Below, piece by piece: positions 1 to 9,840 of a stretch of DNA of 17,729 bases. The stretch covers positions 1 to 17,729 of the forward strand of contig CALBEV010000173.1 of the NCBI GenBank assembly GCA_937891045.1, written 5' to 3'. The notes under the pieces are model-generated. The model did not search any database, was not told where the DNA came from, and was given only the letters and a program-made list of their open reading frames with translations. The translations under genes were made by a program, and so were the position numbers. Numbering within the stretch: position 1 is the first letter of the stretch; every line of letters starts with the position of its first letter. The stretch comes from an uncultured Burkholderiales bacterium (lineage in GTDB: Bacteria > Pseudomonadota > Gammaproteobacteria > Burkholderiales > Burkholderiaceae).

Positions 1-146
1 AAACTCAAAATTTAGATTGAAACTGGACTCCAACTTATGAGTATGGACGGAACGCCGGGGCGATTCAGCCGCGTGAGCCTCGGCGGCCTTACGAATGTCG
101 GCTAGTTGCAATCAGCTTTCAGTAGTGCAAAAACGCTTTTAAAGGG
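1..146. other. Non-coding flank, no gene recognised
   Basis: This stretch lies beyond the 3' end of the cbbA gene. I see no open frame with a recognisable protein, no tRNA-like fold and no clear promoter in it. It may hold the edge of an unrelated neighbouring locus outside the window. Confidence 0.4.
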
Positions 147-174
147 ACTCAGTCCGGTGGCGTACCGGCTGAGT
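147..174 (-). terminator. Stem-loop downstream of cbbA, possible weak terminator
   Basis: ACTCAG (147-152) pairs with CTGAGT (169-174), and CCGGT (154-158) pairs with ACCGG (164-168). There is one bulged base and a 5-base loop, giving an 11-bp stem. It lies 42 bases past the cbbA stop codon in the direction of transcription. After the stem the minus strand reads CCC then only three T, so the U tract expected of an intrinsic terminator is poor. A second short hairpin, CCGCT/AGCGG, lies at 179-193. The fold is certain; its role in ending the cbb transcript or protecting its 3' end is inferred. Confidence 0.35.
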
Positions 175-216
175 AACACCGCTTGATTAGCGGAGCCGCC
201 TATGGGGCCCCTTTTT

Positions 217-1254
217 TCAATAGCATTGTTTGACCATGGCCTCTAAGGCAATGGGTTTGATTTTGGAGCCATGGCCTGCACAGCCGAAGGCTTCAAAGCG
301 GGCTTCACAAATGCGTTGGGCTGCGCTGCGCGCGGCGATCAGGGCTTTGCGTGGGTCGAATTCGCTGGGTTGCTGGGCAAACAGCTGACGCATGGCGCCG
401 GTCATGGCCAAGCGGATGTCTGTATCTATGTTGACCTTGCGCACGCCGCGCTGGATGCCACGCACAATTTCTTCTACTGGCACGCCATAGGTTTGCTTGA
501 TATCACCGCCGTATTGACGAATGATTTCCAGCCACTCTTGAGGCACGCTGGAGCTGCCGTGCATTACCAAATGGGTGTTGGGTATGGCTTTATGAATAGC
601 CTCGATGCGGTCAATGGCCAATATGTCGCCTGTAGGTGGGCGGGTAAATTTGTATGCACCGTGACTGGTGCCAATGGCAATGGCCAGGGCATCTACGCCG
701 GTTTGGGCTACAAAGTCTTTGGCTTGTTCGGGGTCGGTCAGCATTTGCTCGTGGCTCAGTTTGCCCACTGCGCCCACGCCGTCTTCCTCGCCTGCTTCGC
801 CAGTCTCTAACGAGCCCAGGCAGCCCAATTCACCTTCCACGGACACGCCTACTGCATGCGCCATGTCGCAGACGCGTTGCGTCACGCCCACGTTGTAGTC
901 GTAGCTGGCGGGCGTTTTGGCGTCTTCCATCAACGAGCCGTCCATCATCACGCTTGAGAAGCCGGAGCGAATGGATTGCTGGCATTGGGCGGGGGACGCA
1001 CCGTGGTCCTGGTGCAAGACCACGGGTAGGTCTGGGTGGGTCTCTATGGCGGCTAACACCAAGTGGCGCAAGTAGGCTTCGCCTGCATATTTGCGAGCGC
1101 CGGCTGAGGCTTGCAGTATCACTGGGCTGTCAGTGGCTTGTGCAGCCTCCATGATGGCTTGAACTTGTTCAAGGTTGTTGACGTTGAATGCGGGCACGCC
1201 GTAGCCGTGCTCGGCCGCGTGATCTAAAACTTGGCGTAATGAAACCAATGCCAT
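217..1254 (-). CDS. cbbA: Fructose-bisphosphate aldolase, class II (CbbA)
   Basis: This cytoplasmic zinc enzyme condenses dihydroxyacetone phosphate with glyceraldehyde-3-phosphate to fructose-1,6-bisphosphate. In the Calvin cycle it also makes sedoheptulose-1,7-bisphosphate from erythrose-4-phosphate. The 345 residues match the long class II type used in proteobacterial cbb operons. Visible motifs are HQDHG (81-85; catalytic Asp83, zinc ligand His84), Glu142 in GELG, His198 in GTSHG and His232 in MHGSSS, followed by NIDTD near 274. The start is supported by GGAG on the minus strand about 7 bases upstream. It follows cbbK after 35 bases and is the last gene of the unit. No defect is seen. Family assignment is secure; the cbb symbol rests on operon context. 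Confidence 0.96.
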   Translation of the reverse strand: MALVSLRQVLDHAAEHGYGVPAFNVNNLEQVQAIMEAAQATDSPVILQASAGARKYAGEAYLRHLVLAAIETHPDLPVVLHQDHGASPAQCQQSIRSGFSSVMMDGSLMEDAKTPASYDYNVGVTQRVCDMAHAVGVSVEGELGCLGSLETGEAGEEDGVGAVGKLSHEQMLTDPEQAKDFVAQTGVDALAIAIGTSHGAYKFTRPPTGDILAIDRIEAIHKAIPNTHLVMHGSSSVPQEWLEIIRQYGGDIKQTYGVPVEEIVRGIQRGVRKVNIDTDIRLAMTGAMRQLFAQQPSEFDPRKALIAARSAAQRICEARFEAFGCAGHGSKIKPIALEAMVKQCY

Positions 1255-1289
1255 GATGTTGTCTCCTTTTGCGATTTAAAACATGTTGA

Positions 1290-2483
1290 TTAAGCGGCTG
1301 CGCGTTGGGTCAAGATCTCAAACGCTGGCAAGGTCTTGCCTTCAAGCACCTCCAGGAATGCGCCGCCGCCGGTGGAGATGTAGCCCACCTGCTTGTCTAT
1401 GCCGTACTTGGCAATGGCTGCCAAAGTGTCACCGCCGCCGGCGATGCTGAATGCGCTTGACTCGGCAATGGCTTGCGCAATCACCTTGGTGCCGTTCTCA
1501 AACGCAGCGAACTCGAACACACCCACCGGGCCGTTCCACACAATCGTGCCTGCCTTCATCAGCTGTGCGGCCAGTCTGGCTGCGGTTTGTGGGCCTATGT
1601 CCAGGATCAGGTCGTCGTCGGCCACCTCAGTGGCTGGCTTTATGGTTGCCACGGCGTCAGCGGCAAAGCTTTTGGCAGTGACCACATCGGTAGGGATTGG
1701 CACTTCTGCGCCACGCGCCTTGATGATCCCCATCACGGCTTTGGCCTGGTCCAGCAAATCTGGCTCGGCCAGGCTCTTGCCTATGTTGAGGCCAGCTGCC
1801 AGCATGAAGGTGTTGGCAATGCCGCCGCCCACGATGAGTTGGTCTACGTTGTTGGCTAGGCTAGTCAAAATGGTCAACTTGGTACTGACTTTGCTACCCG
1901 CCACGATGGCGGTCAAGGGGCGTTTGGGGTTGGCCAGGGCTTTGGTGATGGCATCCATCTCGGCGGCCAACAGGGGGCCTGCACAAGCCACGGGGGCAAA
2001 CTGCGCAATGCCGTAGGTTGAGCCTTCGGCGCGGTGGGCTGTGCCAAAGGCGTCGTGCACAAAGATGTCGCACAGGGCGGCGAGTTTGTGGGCCAGCTCA
2101 GGCGTGTTCTTTTTCTCGCCTTTGTTGACGCGGCAGTTTTCGAGCATGACCAGTTCGCCCGGGGCCACTGTGACGCCGTCTACCCAGTTGGCCAGCAGCG
2201 ACACTTCGCGGCCCAGCAGTTCACCCAAGCGTTTGGCGACAGGGGCCAATGAGTCTTGGGGTTTGAACTCGCCCTCGGTGGGGCGGCCCAAGTGGCTGGT
2301 CACCATGACGGCAGCGCCTGCGTCCAGGGCCATTTGAATGCAGGGTACAGAGGCGCGGATGCGGGTGTCCTCGGTGATGTGGCCTTTGTCGTCCTGGGGC
2401 ACGTTCAGGTCCGCACGGATGAAAACACGTTTGCTATTGGCCCAGCCGTTGGTGCACACGTCAGAGAATCTCAAGAAATGCAT
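1290..2483 (-). CDS. cbbK: Phosphoglycerate kinase (CbbK)
   Basis: It phosphorylates 3-phosphoglycerate, the Rubisco product, with ATP to 1,3-bisphosphoglycerate. The protein has 397 residues, normal for bacterial Pgk. The N-terminal domain carries RADLNVP (23-29), which helps bind 3-phosphoglycerate, then TSHLGRP. The C-terminal nucleotide domain ends with a GGGDTLAA loop. An in-frame ATG lies 13 codons upstream at 2522, inside the end of cbbG. I chose 2483 because GAGG sits 6 bases before it and the Pgk homology starts directly after. The spacer from the cbbG stop is 13 bases, so the two are cotranscribed and probably translated together. It may be the only Pgk in the cell or a second copy beside a glycolytic one; the window cannot tell. 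Confidence 0.96.
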   Translation of the reverse strand: MHFLRFSDVCTNGWANSKRVFIRADLNVPQDDKGHITEDTRIRASVPCIQMALDAGAAVMVTSHLGRPTEGEFKPQDSLAPVAKRLGELLGREVSLLANWVDGVTVAPGELVMLENCRVNKGEKKNTPELAHKLAALCDIFVHDAFGTAHRAEGSTYGIAQFAPVACAGPLLAAEMDAITKALANPKRPLTAIVAGSKVSTKLTILTSLANNVDQLIVGGGIANTFMLAAGLNIGKSLAEPDLLDQAKAVMGIIKARGAEVPIPTDVVTAKSFAADAVATIKPATEVADDDLILDIGPQTAARLAAQLMKAGTIVWNGPVGVFEFAAFENGTKVIAQAIAESSAFSIAGGGDTLAAIAKYGIDKQVGYISTGGGAFLEVLEGKTLPAFEILTQRAAA

Positions 2484-2496
2484 GGTGACCTCGCAA

Positions 2497-3516
<1,020 letters not shown>

Positions 3517-3550
3517 CTAAAGTAAAAAGTCAATCGTCAGGACTGGACCG

Positions 3551-4225
3551 TCAGGCCAGCAATGCGGAAACGTCCGGGATCACCCGGTCGGGTTGGCAGG
3601 CTTCAATGGGTTGCCCCATGTTGTAGCCATAAGGCAATGCCCAAACCTCCACGCCGGCGTTGCGGGCGGTTTGAACATCGATGCTGGAATCGCCCACGAA
3701 CAAAGCCCGCGAGGCATCCACCCCAAAGTGCGCCAGACAAAATTCAATGCCTGCTGGGTTGGGCTTTTTCTTGGGTAGGGTGTCACCGCTGATGACGCGG
3801 TCGAGCAAGGGCATGAGGCCATGGGCATCGAGCACGTTCTGGGTGTAACGCCTTTCCTTGTTCGTGATGACGGCGGTGAACACCCCTTGTTGACGCAGTG
3901 CGCTCAAGGTTTCCAACACCTGTGGGTACAGGTGGCTGCGGGTGCCACAACGCGATTGGTAGTGGCCAATGAACACCGCCTCGGCTTGGGCAAACCGATC
4001 GCTGTGGCGCAAGTCTTCGGCCGGCGTTTGCAAGACAAAGGCCATGGCCTGCAGCAAGAGCTCGCGCGTGCCGTGACCGATCCATGCATTGACCTGCTCT
4101 TGGGTGACCGTGGCCCAACCAAAATGAGACAAGGTGTCGTTGGTCGCGTCGGCGATCTCGGGGCCGGTTTCCACCAGCGTGCCGTCCAGGTCAAACATGA
4201 CCAAGTCGTAAGCCCGCGTGCTCAT
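3551..4225 (-). CDS. cbbZ: Phosphoglycolate phosphatase (CbbZ)
   Basis: This HAD-superfamily phosphatase hydrolyses 2-phosphoglycolate, the product of Rubisco oxygenation, to glycolate. The 224 residues show HAD motif [10 protein letters not shown] (Asp12 nucleophile, Asp14 acid/base), motif II around ITNK, the motif III lysine in LPKKKPNP, and motif [16 protein letters not shown]. The cap domain lies between motifs I and II, as in Gph/CbbZ. Its ATG overlaps the cbbT stop in an ATGA arrangement (4222-4225), so translation is probably coupled. HAD proteins are hard to assign by motif alone. The Gph assignment rests on overall similarity and on the position between cbbT and cbbG, which is the same as in the Cupriavidus operon. 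Confidence 0.9.
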   Translation of the reverse strand: MSTRAYDLVMFDLDGTLVETGPEIADATNDTLSHFGWATVTQEQVNAWIGHGTRELLLQAMAFVLQTPAEDLRHSDRFAQAEAVFIGHYQSRCGTRSHLYPQVLETLSALRQQGVFTAVITNKERRYTQNVLDAHGLMPLLDRVISGDTLPKKKPNPAGIEFCLAHFGVDASRALFVGDSSIDVQTARNAGVEVWALPYGYNMGQPIEACQPDRVIPDVSALLA

Positions 4226-6237
4226 GCGGCCACCACCGCTTCCACCGCTTGGGCCACCGCGTCGGCCGTGATGCCGAAGTGAGCGTAAAGGTCTTTGGCC
4301 GGTGCCGACTCACCAAAGCTGGCGATGCCCACCACTCGACCGGTGCGACCCACGTACTTGCGCCAGCCATCGGGGTGCGCCGCTTCCACGGCCACCGCGG
4401 GCAGGTTCAAGGGCAGCACTTGATCTTGGTAGGCCTGGGCTTGACGGTCGAACACATTGGTCGACGGCATGGAGACCACCCGCACGCGCAGGCCTTTGGC
4501 GCTCAAACGCTCTTGCGCTTGGCAGACGATTTCCAGCTCCGATCCGGTGGCCACGATCACGGCTTGTGGGTTGGCCACGTCGCGCAAGATGTAGCCGCCT
4601 TGGCGAATGCTGGATGCTTGGTCGATGTGACTCAGGCGGGGCAGGTTCTGGCGCGACAAGCACAAGGCACTGGGGCCATCGCGGCGCTCCAAAGACACCG
4701 CCCACGCCACGGCCGTCTCTAGGCCATCGGCCGGACGCCACACGTCCAGGCCCGGGATGATGCGCAAGCTCGGCACGTGCTCCACGGACTGGTGGGTGGG
4801 GCCGTCTTCACCCAAACCGATGGAGTCGTGGGTGAAGACGTGGATGACGCGCTGCTTCATGAGCGCGGCCATGCGGATGGCGTTGCGGCTGTAGTCGCTG
4901 AAGGTCAGGAAGGTGCCGCCGTAAGGCAGGTAGCCGCCGTGCAGCGTGATGCCGTTCATGATGGCGGCCATGCCGAACTCGCGCACGCCGTAGCTCAGGT
5001 GGTTGCCCCACTGGTCGCGACCGGCGCGCACGCAGGTTTTGAAGTTGGTCAGGTTCGAGCCGGTCAAGTCGGCGCTGCCGCCAAACATCTCTGGCCACAG
5101 CGGGGCCATCGCGTCCAAAGCGTTTTGGCTGGCTTTGCGGGTGGCGTGGGCTTGGTCGTTGGCGGCGATGGTGGCCAAGACGGCGGGCAACTGCGTCGCC
5201 CATGCGGCGGGGGTCTCACCGGCCATACGGCGCTCAAACTCGGCGGCCTCAGTGGGGAAAGCGCTGCGGTAAGCGGCCATGCGCTGCTCCCACTGCGCTT
5301 GCGCTTGTTGGCCTCGCTCGCGGGCGTCCCAAGCTTGCGCGATGTCGGCGGGGATCTCGAAGGGGGCGGCGGTCCAACCCAAAGCGTCGCGCGTGGCTTG
5401 CACCTCGGCGGCGCCCAAGGCGGCACCGTGTAAATCGTGTGTGCCGGCCTTGTTGGGCGAGCCTTGACCGATGACGGTCTTGCAGCAGATCAAGGTGGGC
5501 TTGCCATCGGCGCGGGCCGACTGCTCGTGGGCTTGGCGCAAGGCCGCATCGACAGCGGCGGGGTCGTGACCGTCCACGTTGGGGATCACGTGCCAGCCGT
5601 AAGCGGCGAAGCGCATGGGCGTGTCATCGGTAAACCATCCGTCGACGTGCCCGTCGATCGAAATGCCGTTGTCGTCGTACAGCGCCACCAATTTGGACAA
5701 ACGCAAGGTGCCGGCCAAGGAGCAAGCTTCGTGCGAGATGCCTTCCATCAAGCAGCCGTCGCCCATGAACACGTAGGTGTGGTGGTCAACGATGGCGTGG
5801 CCGGGTCGGTTGAACTCGGCCGCCAGCAGCTTCTCAGCCAGCGCCATGCCCACCGCGTTGGTGATGCCTTGGCCCAGCGGGCCGGTGGTGGTTTCCACGC
5901 CGGGGGTGATGCCCACTTCGGGGTGACCGGCGGTTTTGCTGTGCAACTGGCGGAAGTTCTTGAGCTCGCTCATGGGCAGGTCGTAGCCCGTGAGGTGCAA
6001 CAAGGCGTAAATCAGCATGGAGCCGTGGCCGTTGGAGAGCACAAAACGGTCGCGGTTGGCCCACTGCGGGTTGCTTGGGTTGTGCTGCAGGTGGCGGTTC
6101 CACAGCACTTCGGCGATGTCGGCCATACCCATGGGCGCACCGGGGTGGCCGCTCTTGGCTTTTTCCACGGCATCCACGGCGAGCATGCGAACGGCATTGG
6201 CCATCTGACGGGCCATGGCGGGGGTGGGGTGTTGCAT
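4222..6237 (-). CDS. cbbT: Transketolase (CbbT)
   Basis: It transfers two-carbon ketol units between sugar phosphates in the regeneration phase, using thiamine diphosphate and a divalent metal. The 671-residue length is typical. The N-terminal domain has His31 in [10 protein letters not shown], a TGPLGQG loop (118-124) and the ThDP motif from GDG (159-161) to Asn190. The middle pyrimidine-binding and C-terminal domains follow and are complete. The frame stays open to 6651, but that extension runs through the end of cbbP and has no transketolase homology. The ATG at 6237 with AAGGAA 5 bases upstream is the natural start, 20 bases after the cbbP stop. Confidence 0.96.
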   Translation of the reverse strand: MQHPTPAMARQMANAVRMLAVDAVEKAKSGHPGAPMGMADIAEVLWNRHLQHNPSNPQWANRDRFVLSNGHGSMLIYALLHLTGYDLPMSELKNFRQLHSKTAGHPEVGITPGVETTTGPLGQGITNAVGMALAEKLLAAEFNRPGHAIVDHHTYVFMGDGCLMEGISHEACSLAGTLRLSKLVALYDDNGISIDGHVDGWFTDDTPMRFAAYGWHVIPNVDGHDPAAVDAALRQAHEQSARADGKPTLICCKTVIGQGSPNKAGTHDLHGAALGAAEVQATRDALGWTAAPFEIPADIAQAWDARERGQQAQAQWEQRMAAYRSAFPTEAAEFERRMAGETPAAWATQLPAVLATIAANDQAHATRKASQNALDAMAPLWPEMFGGSADLTGSNLTNFKTCVRAGRDQWGNHLSYGVREFGMAAIMNGITLHGGYLPYGGTFLTFSDYSRNAIRMAALMKQRVIHVFTHDSIGLGEDGPTHQSVEHVPSLRIIPGLDVWRPADGLETAVAWAVSLERRDGPSALCLSRQNLPRLSHIDQASSIRQGGYILRDVANPQAVIVATGSELEIVCQAQERLSAKGLRVRVVSMPSTNVFDRQAQAYQDQVLPLNLPAVAVEAAHPDGWRKYVGRTGRVVGIASFGESAPAKDLYAHFGITADAVAQAVEAVVAA

Positions 6238-6257
6238 CTGAATTCCTTGTTGATTGA

Positions 6258-7133
6258 TCACGCGGCTTTTTTCTTGCGTTCCATCATTCGCCAGATGAAG
6301 GGCGTGAAGATGAGCTGCATGGCGATTTCCATCTTGCCGCCGGGCACCACGATGGTGTTGGCGCGACTCATCATGGAGCCGTTGATCATGCTCAGCAGGT
6401 ACTGGAAGTCGATGCCTTTGGGTTTTGCAAAACGGATCACAACCATGCTCTCGTCGGCCGTGGGCACATCGCGGGCCACGAAGGGGTTGGAGGTGTCCAC
6501 GATCGGCACGCGCTGGAAGTTCACGTGCGTGTGCTGGAACTGTGGGCAGATGTAGTTCACGTATTCGGGCATGCGGCGCAGGATGGTGTCGGTCACCGCA
6601 TCGGTGCTGTAGCCGCGCATGTTTTTGTCGCGGTAGAGCTTCTGGATCCACTCCAAGTTGATGACCGGCACCACACCGACCAAGAGGTCGGGGTACTGGG
6701 CCACGTTGTGCTCAGGCGTTACCACCGCACCGTGTAGACCTTCGTAGAACAGCATGTCGGTATCGGTGGGCAGGGCTTCCCAAGGCGTGAAGGTACCGGG
6801 GTCTTGTTTGTAGGGCGCGGCCTCTTCGGCGTTGTGCAGGTACTTGCGGCTTTTGCCTTGGCCGGTTTCGCCGTAGGTCTTGAACAGGCTTTCGATTTCG
6901 CCAAACAGGTTGGCGTCGGCGCCGAAGTGGCTGAAGTTGTTGTTGCCTGCTTTTTCGGCTTCAGCGGCCTTGACCTTCATTTCTTTTCGGTCGTAGCGGT
7001 GGTAGCTGTCGCCTTCGATGATGGCGGCCGTCACGCTTTCGCGGCGGAAAATGTTCTGGAATGTGCGAGTGACGGTGGACGTGCCGGCGCCGGACGAACC
7101 GGTGATGGCGATGATGGGGTGCTTAACGGACAT
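6258..7133 (-). CDS. cbbP: Phosphoribulokinase, class I (CbbP)
   Basis: It phosphorylates ribulose-5-phosphate with ATP to ribulose-1,5-bisphosphate, the Rubisco substrate, and is a hallmark of the Calvin cycle. The 291 residues match the proteobacterial class I enzyme. The P-loop GSSGAGTS is at 12-19. Residues known to be functional in the Rhodobacter sphaeroides enzyme fall at the same positions here: Asp42 (catalytic base), His45, Glu131, Lys165, Arg168 and Arg173. Class I enzymes are usually octameric and activated by NADH; that is family knowledge, not visible here. A strong AGGAGG lies 5 bases before the ATG. It sits between cbbF (41-base gap) and cbbT (20-base gap). Confidence 0.97.
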   Translation of the reverse strand: MSVKHPIIAITGSSGAGTSTVTRTFQNIFRRESVTAAIIEGDSYHRYDRKEMKVKAAEAEKAGNNNFSHFGADANLFGEIESLFKTYGETGQGKSRKYLHNAEEAAPYKQDPGTFTPWEALPTDTDMLFYEGLHGAVVTPEHNVAQYPDLLVGVVPVINLEWIQKLYRDKNMRGYSTDAVTDTILRRMPEYVNYICPQFQHTHVNFQRVPIVDTSNPFVARDVPTADESMVVIRFAKPKGIDFQYLLSMINGSMMSRANTIVVPGGKMEIAMQLIFTPFIWRMMERKKKAA

Positions 7134-7174
7134 GGGGGCCTCCTGGCGTTTGCTATGGGGTGTCAGATTGAGGT

Positions 7175-8269
7175 TCAGTCGCGAAACAGGCTGCGTTCGC
7201 TGAACAAGGGGTTGGCGTCGTCTTGGGCTGGCGACGGTTCGGCGTGGTAACGCTCGATGCGCTCGACTTCGTTTTTCGAGCCGAACACCAAGCCGATGCG
7301 CTGGTGCAATTCAGTGGGCTGCACCGTCAACATCGCTTCGCGGCCCGTGCTGGCGCGGCCACCGGCTTGTTCCATGATCATGCCGATGGGGTTGGCTTCG
7401 TACAGCAAGCGCAGACGGCCAGCTTTGCTGGGGTCTTTGGTGTCGCGGGGGTACAAGAACACACCACCGCGCATCAAAATGCGGTGCGCCTCAGCCACCA
7501 TCGAAGCGATCCAACGCATGTTGAAATCTTTGGCACGGGGGCCAGTCTTGCCCGCCAAACATTCGTCGACGTAGCGCTTGACGGGTTGCTCCCAGAAGCG
7601 GCTGTTGGAGGCGTTGATGGCGAACTCTTGCGTGTCGGCCGGGATTTGGATTTTTTCGTGCGTGAGCTTGAACTCGCCCAGGTTGGGATCCAAGGTGAAG
7701 CCGTACACGCCCGTGCCCACGGTGAGCACCAACATGGTGGTGGGGCCATACAAGGCATAACCCGCGGCCACTTGCTGAGCGCCGGGTTGCAGAAAATCTT
7801 CGCTGACCACTTCGCGGCCCGCATCGATCACCGACTGGGGGGCGCGCAAGACGCTGAAGATGGTGCCGATGCTGACGTTGACGTCGATGTTGCTCGAGCC
7901 ATCCAAAGGATCGAACACCAACAGGTATTTGCCTTGGGGATAGTTCTTGGGGATGGGGTATGGGCCGTCCATTTCCTCGGACGCCATGCCCGCCAAGTGA
8001 CCGCCCCATTCGTTGGACTTGATGAAGATGTCGTTGCTGATGACGTCGAGTTTTTTCTGCGTCTCGCCCTGCACGTTGATACTGGCTTGATCGTCACCGT
8101 GGTTACCCAACATGTCGCCCAAGGCGCCGTGCGAGACGCTGCGTGCAATGGCTTTACACGCCAGCGCCACGTCCAAGATCAGCGCGTTGAAGTCGCCAGT
8201 GGCGGTGGGGTATCGGCGACGCTGTTCGATCAAGAACTGGGTCAGTGTGGGGCGTTTGGACAAGGGCAT
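7175..8269 (-). CDS. cbbF: Fructose-1,6-bisphosphatase, class I (CbbF)
   Basis: It hydrolyses fructose-1,6-bisphosphate to fructose-6-phosphate. Enzymes of cbb operons often also act on sedoheptulose-1,7-bisphosphate, and no separate SBPase is present here. The 364 residues carry Glu98-Glu99 in ASEEMDGP and the metal-binding DPLDGSSN at 120-127 (Asp120, Asp123), both typical of class I FBPase. The C-terminal half includes [18 protein letters not shown] and the [14 protein letters not shown] segment. The start at 8269 opens the conserved fold but has no strong ribosome site. It follows cbbE after 37 bases and precedes cbbP by 41 bases. Confidence 0.95.
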   Translation of the reverse strand: MPLSKRPTLTQFLIEQRRRYPTATGDFNALILDVALACKAIARSVSHGALGDMLGNHGDDQASINVQGETQKKLDVISNDIFIKSNEWGGHLAGMASEEMDGPYPIPKNYPQGKYLLVFDPLDGSSNIDVNVSIGTIFSVLRAPQSVIDAGREVVSEDFLQPGAQQVAAGYALYGPTTMLVLTVGTGVYGFTLDPNLGEFKLTHEKIQIPADTQEFAINASNSRFWEQPVKRYVDECLAGKTGPRAKDFNMRWIASMVAEAHRILMRGGVFLYPRDTKDPSKAGRLRLLYEANPIGMIMEQAGGRASTGREAMLTVQPTELHQRIGLVFGSKNEVERIERYHAEPSPAQDDANPLFSERSLFRD

Positions 8270-8306
8270 ACCGGGCTTTCAGGGAAAAAACAAAGAGGAA
8301 AACGGA

Positions 8307-8903
8307 TCAGGCGGCACGGGCGTTGCGACGCAACTGGCCCATGACGGTGGTGTAGCCGCCGTTGTTGTCGGGCGCGCCGAAGACGGCACTGCCCGCGACC
8401 AAGGTGTCGGCGCCCGCGGCGACGATCTCGGCGATGTTGTCAACCTTCACACCCCCATCGACCTCGAGCCAAATGGGCTGGCCACCGGCGGCGACGTGGG
8501 CGTCGATGCGTGCGCGCACCTCACGCAACTTGCCCAAGGTGCTGGGAATAAAGGACTGGCCGCCAAAACCCGGGTTCACGCTCATGAGCAAGATCAGGTC
8601 CAAGCGGTCCATGACGTGGTCGAGCACGCTCAGGCTGGTGGCGGGGTTGAGCACCAGGCCGGCCTTGCAGCCGTGCGACTTGATGAGCTGCACGGTGCGG
8701 TCCACGTGGCGGCTGGCCTCGGGGTGGAAACTGATGATGTTGGCGCCAGCCTTGGTGAACATGGGGATGAGGTCGTCCACGGGCTCGACCATCAGGTGCA
8801 CGTCGATGGGAATGCTCACGTGCGGGCGGATCGCTTCACACACCAAAGGACCGATGGTCAGGTTGGGCACGTAGTGGTTGTCCATCACATCAAAGTGAAC
8901 CAT
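8307..8903 (-). CDS. cbbE: Ribulose-phosphate 3-epimerase (CbbE), frameshifted: 3' main frame
   Basis: The enzyme interconverts xylulose-5-phosphate and ribulose-5-phosphate in acceptor regeneration. This frame gives 198 residues from an internal ATG and covers most of the TIM barrel: [29 protein letters not shown] and WLEVDGGV, with metal-binding His, Asp and second His residues present. It lacks the first strand and helix, including the conserved PSILSADF segment. That segment is encoded just upstream in another frame (start at 8995). Adding one G in the minus-strand TGGTT at 8898-8902 would join the two into a normal 229-residue protein. Either a one-base sequencing or assembly error in a short G run, or a true inactivating deletion, explains this. 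The ATG at 8903 has no visible ribosome site and is unlikely to be the native start. Confidence 0.88.
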   Translation of the reverse strand: MVHFDVMDNHYVPNLTIGPLVCEAIRPHVSIPIDVHLMVEPVDDLIPMFTKAGANIISFHPEASRHVDRTVQLIKSHGCKAGLVLNPATSLSVLDHVMDRLDLILLMSVNPGFGGQSFIPSTLGKLREVRARIDAHVAAGGQPIWLEVDGGVKVDNIAEIVAAGADTLVAGSAVFGAPDNNGGYTTVMGQLRRNARAA

Positions 8904-8995
8904 GCAGCACCCGCGGCTTCAATGGCACGAACCTCTTCACCCAAACGGGCAAAGTCGGCCGACAAAATGGAGGGGGCAAGGCGAATGGTGCTCAT
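8885..8995 (-). pseudogene. cbbE: Displaced N-terminal part of cbbE, 36 codons before the frameshift
   Basis: Reading from the ATG at 8995 gives MSTIRLAPSILSADFARLGE and continues to a Trp at codon 32, all clearly the start of ribulose-phosphate 3-epimerase. It then leaves the family pattern (F, T, L, M) and stops at codon 37. The homology resumes at the same place in the frame that starts at 8903. The expected text at the join is W-V-H-F-D, which needs TGGGTTCAC where the sequence has TGGTTCAC. This is the native start of cbbE, 23 bases after the cbbY stop. Only one base is wrong, and no other stop or frame break is seen in the gene. Confidence 0.85.
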
Positions 8996-9018
8996 GGCAG
9001 TTCTTTCTTAACAATCGT

Positions 9019-9729
9019 TCAGGCTTGATCGAACCAACGGCGCAGCTGGATCAAGCGCGCTTGGCGCAAGTCCGGGACCACGCGCCAAGCGGCGCGAAAG
9101 TCGTGGTGTTCGGTGAAGGGGTTGGGGGTGATGACAGTTTTCAAACCCGCGGCGTTGGCGGCGCGCAAGCCATTGGAAGAGTCTTCAAACGCCACGCATT
9201 CGCTGGCTTCAAAACCCATGTCGCGGAGCACTTGTCGGTACACCTGGGTGTCGGGCTTTTTGATGGGTGACGACGAGGCATCGCCCACCGCCAAGAAATG
9301 GGTGCGCCAATCGGACCCGATGGCCGCGGTCAACAAGGCAGCGATATTGGCCGGCGAGGTGGTGGTGGCGATCGCCAGTTGCAGGTCTTGCTCACGGGCT
9401 TCTTGCATCAAGGCTAACACCCCCGGACGCAAACTGACTTCGCCGTTGCGCACGGCGGCTTCGTAAAACGCGGTTTTGACCAAATGCAAGCGCTCCATGG
9501 TGTCGTTTACCGCACCGCCTTGAACTTCCTTCATGTCGGGCTCCAGTTGGCGCCAGTGGTGCAGCATGCGTTCTTTGCCGCCCGAAATGTTGAGCAATTC
9601 GGTGTACTCGGCCTCGCTCCAGTGCCAGTTCAAGCCCTCTTGCGCAAAGGCTTGGTTGAAGGCTTTGAGGTGAGCGTGCTCGGTGTCGGCCAGCGTGCCG
9701 TCCACATCAAAAATCAATGCCTTGAGCAT
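9019..9729 (-). CDS. cbbY: CbbY HAD phosphatase, probable xylulose-1,5-bisphosphatase
   Basis: CbbY proteins remove xylulose-1,5-bisphosphate, a misfire product of Rubisco that blocks its active site, by converting it to xylulose-5-phosphate. The 236 residues show HAD motif I FDVDGTLADTEHAH near the N-terminus, a cap domain with LLNISGGKERM, motif II around ATTTSPAN, the lysine motif SSPIKKPDTQVY, and motif IV VAFEDSSNGLRAANAAG. This is the first gene of the minus-strand unit and lies divergent from cbbR2. A GTG at 9735 is in frame, but it overlaps the AGGAGG at 9735-9740. The ATG at 9729 has ideal spacing (5 bases), so I start there. The family call is solid; substrate identity is by analogy with Rhodobacter CbbY. 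Confidence 0.92.
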   Translation of the reverse strand: MLKALIFDVDGTLADTEHAHLKAFNQAFAQEGLNWHWSEAEYTELLNISGGKERMLHHWRQLEPDMKEVQGGAVNDTMERLHLVKTAFYEAAVRNGEVSLRPGVLALMQEAREQDLQLAIATTTSPANIAALLTAAIGSDWRTHFLAVGDASSSPIKKPDTQVYRQVLRDMGFEASECVAFEDSSNGLRAANAAGLKTVITPNPFTEHHDFRAAWRVVPDLRQARLIQLRRWFDQA

Positions 9730-9734
9730 CGCCA

Positions 9735-9740
9735 CCTCCT
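9735..9740 (-). promoter_or_regulatory. Strong Shine-Dalgarno site of cbbY
   Basis: The minus strand reads AGGAGG then five bases (TGGCG) before ATG at 9729. This perfect site decides the cbbY start against the GTG two codons upstream, which it overlaps. It is among the strongest ribosome sites in the window, together with that of cbbP. Confidence 0.8.
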
Positions 9741-9773
9741 AAAAAAACACACCGCATGCGCAGCCATGGAACC

Positions 9774-9802
9774 ACTATAAGAACTGACTTAAATAAGGTA
9801 AA
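9774..9802 (-). promoter_or_regulatory. Sigma-70-type promoter of the cbbYEFPTZGKA unit
   Basis: On the minus strand TTTACC (9797-9802, 4 of 6 to the -35 consensus) is followed after exactly 17 bases by TATAGT (9774-9779, 5 of 6 to the -10 consensus). Transcription would begin near 9767, about 38 bases before the cbbY ATG. The weak -35 box fits an activator-dependent promoter, and LysR-like sites lie directly upstream. This is prediction from sequence only. Confidence 0.6.
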
Positions 9803-9840
9803 TTCACGATTTATTCAAATTAAGTTAAGGTATTACTTAA
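9787..9840. promoter_or_regulatory. Predicted CbbR operator between cbbY and cbbR2
   Basis: This AT-rich stretch in a GC-rich region holds a perfect inverted repeat TTAAGT-N9-ACTTAA (9820-9840). A second palindrome, TAAAT-N5-ATTTA, lies at 9799-9813. The heptamer TAAGGTA repeats directly at 9794 and 9826, 32 bases apart (three helical turns), and another ACTTAA is at 9787. Relative to the predicted cbbY start near 9767, the first palindrome is centred near -63 and the second near -39, overlapping the -35 box. This is the usual arrangement of recognition and activation sites for LysR-type activators. The distal palindrome overlaps the first base of the cbbR2 ATG, which would allow autorepression. 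Binding is inferred. Confidence 0.6.

Noticed and set aside
204..217. GGGGCCCC followed by TTTTTT as an intrinsic terminator
   Set aside because: The palindrome has no loop and its T run is on the plus strand, opposite to cbbA transcription, with no plus-strand gene before it.
6238..6651. An upstream extension of cbbT by 138 codons
   Set aside because: It overlaps cbbP in another frame and has no transketolase homology. The ATG at 6237 has a good ribosome site.
9733..9735. GTG as start of cbbY
   Set aside because: It overlaps the AGGAGG ribosome site, and the ATG two codons later has ideal spacing.
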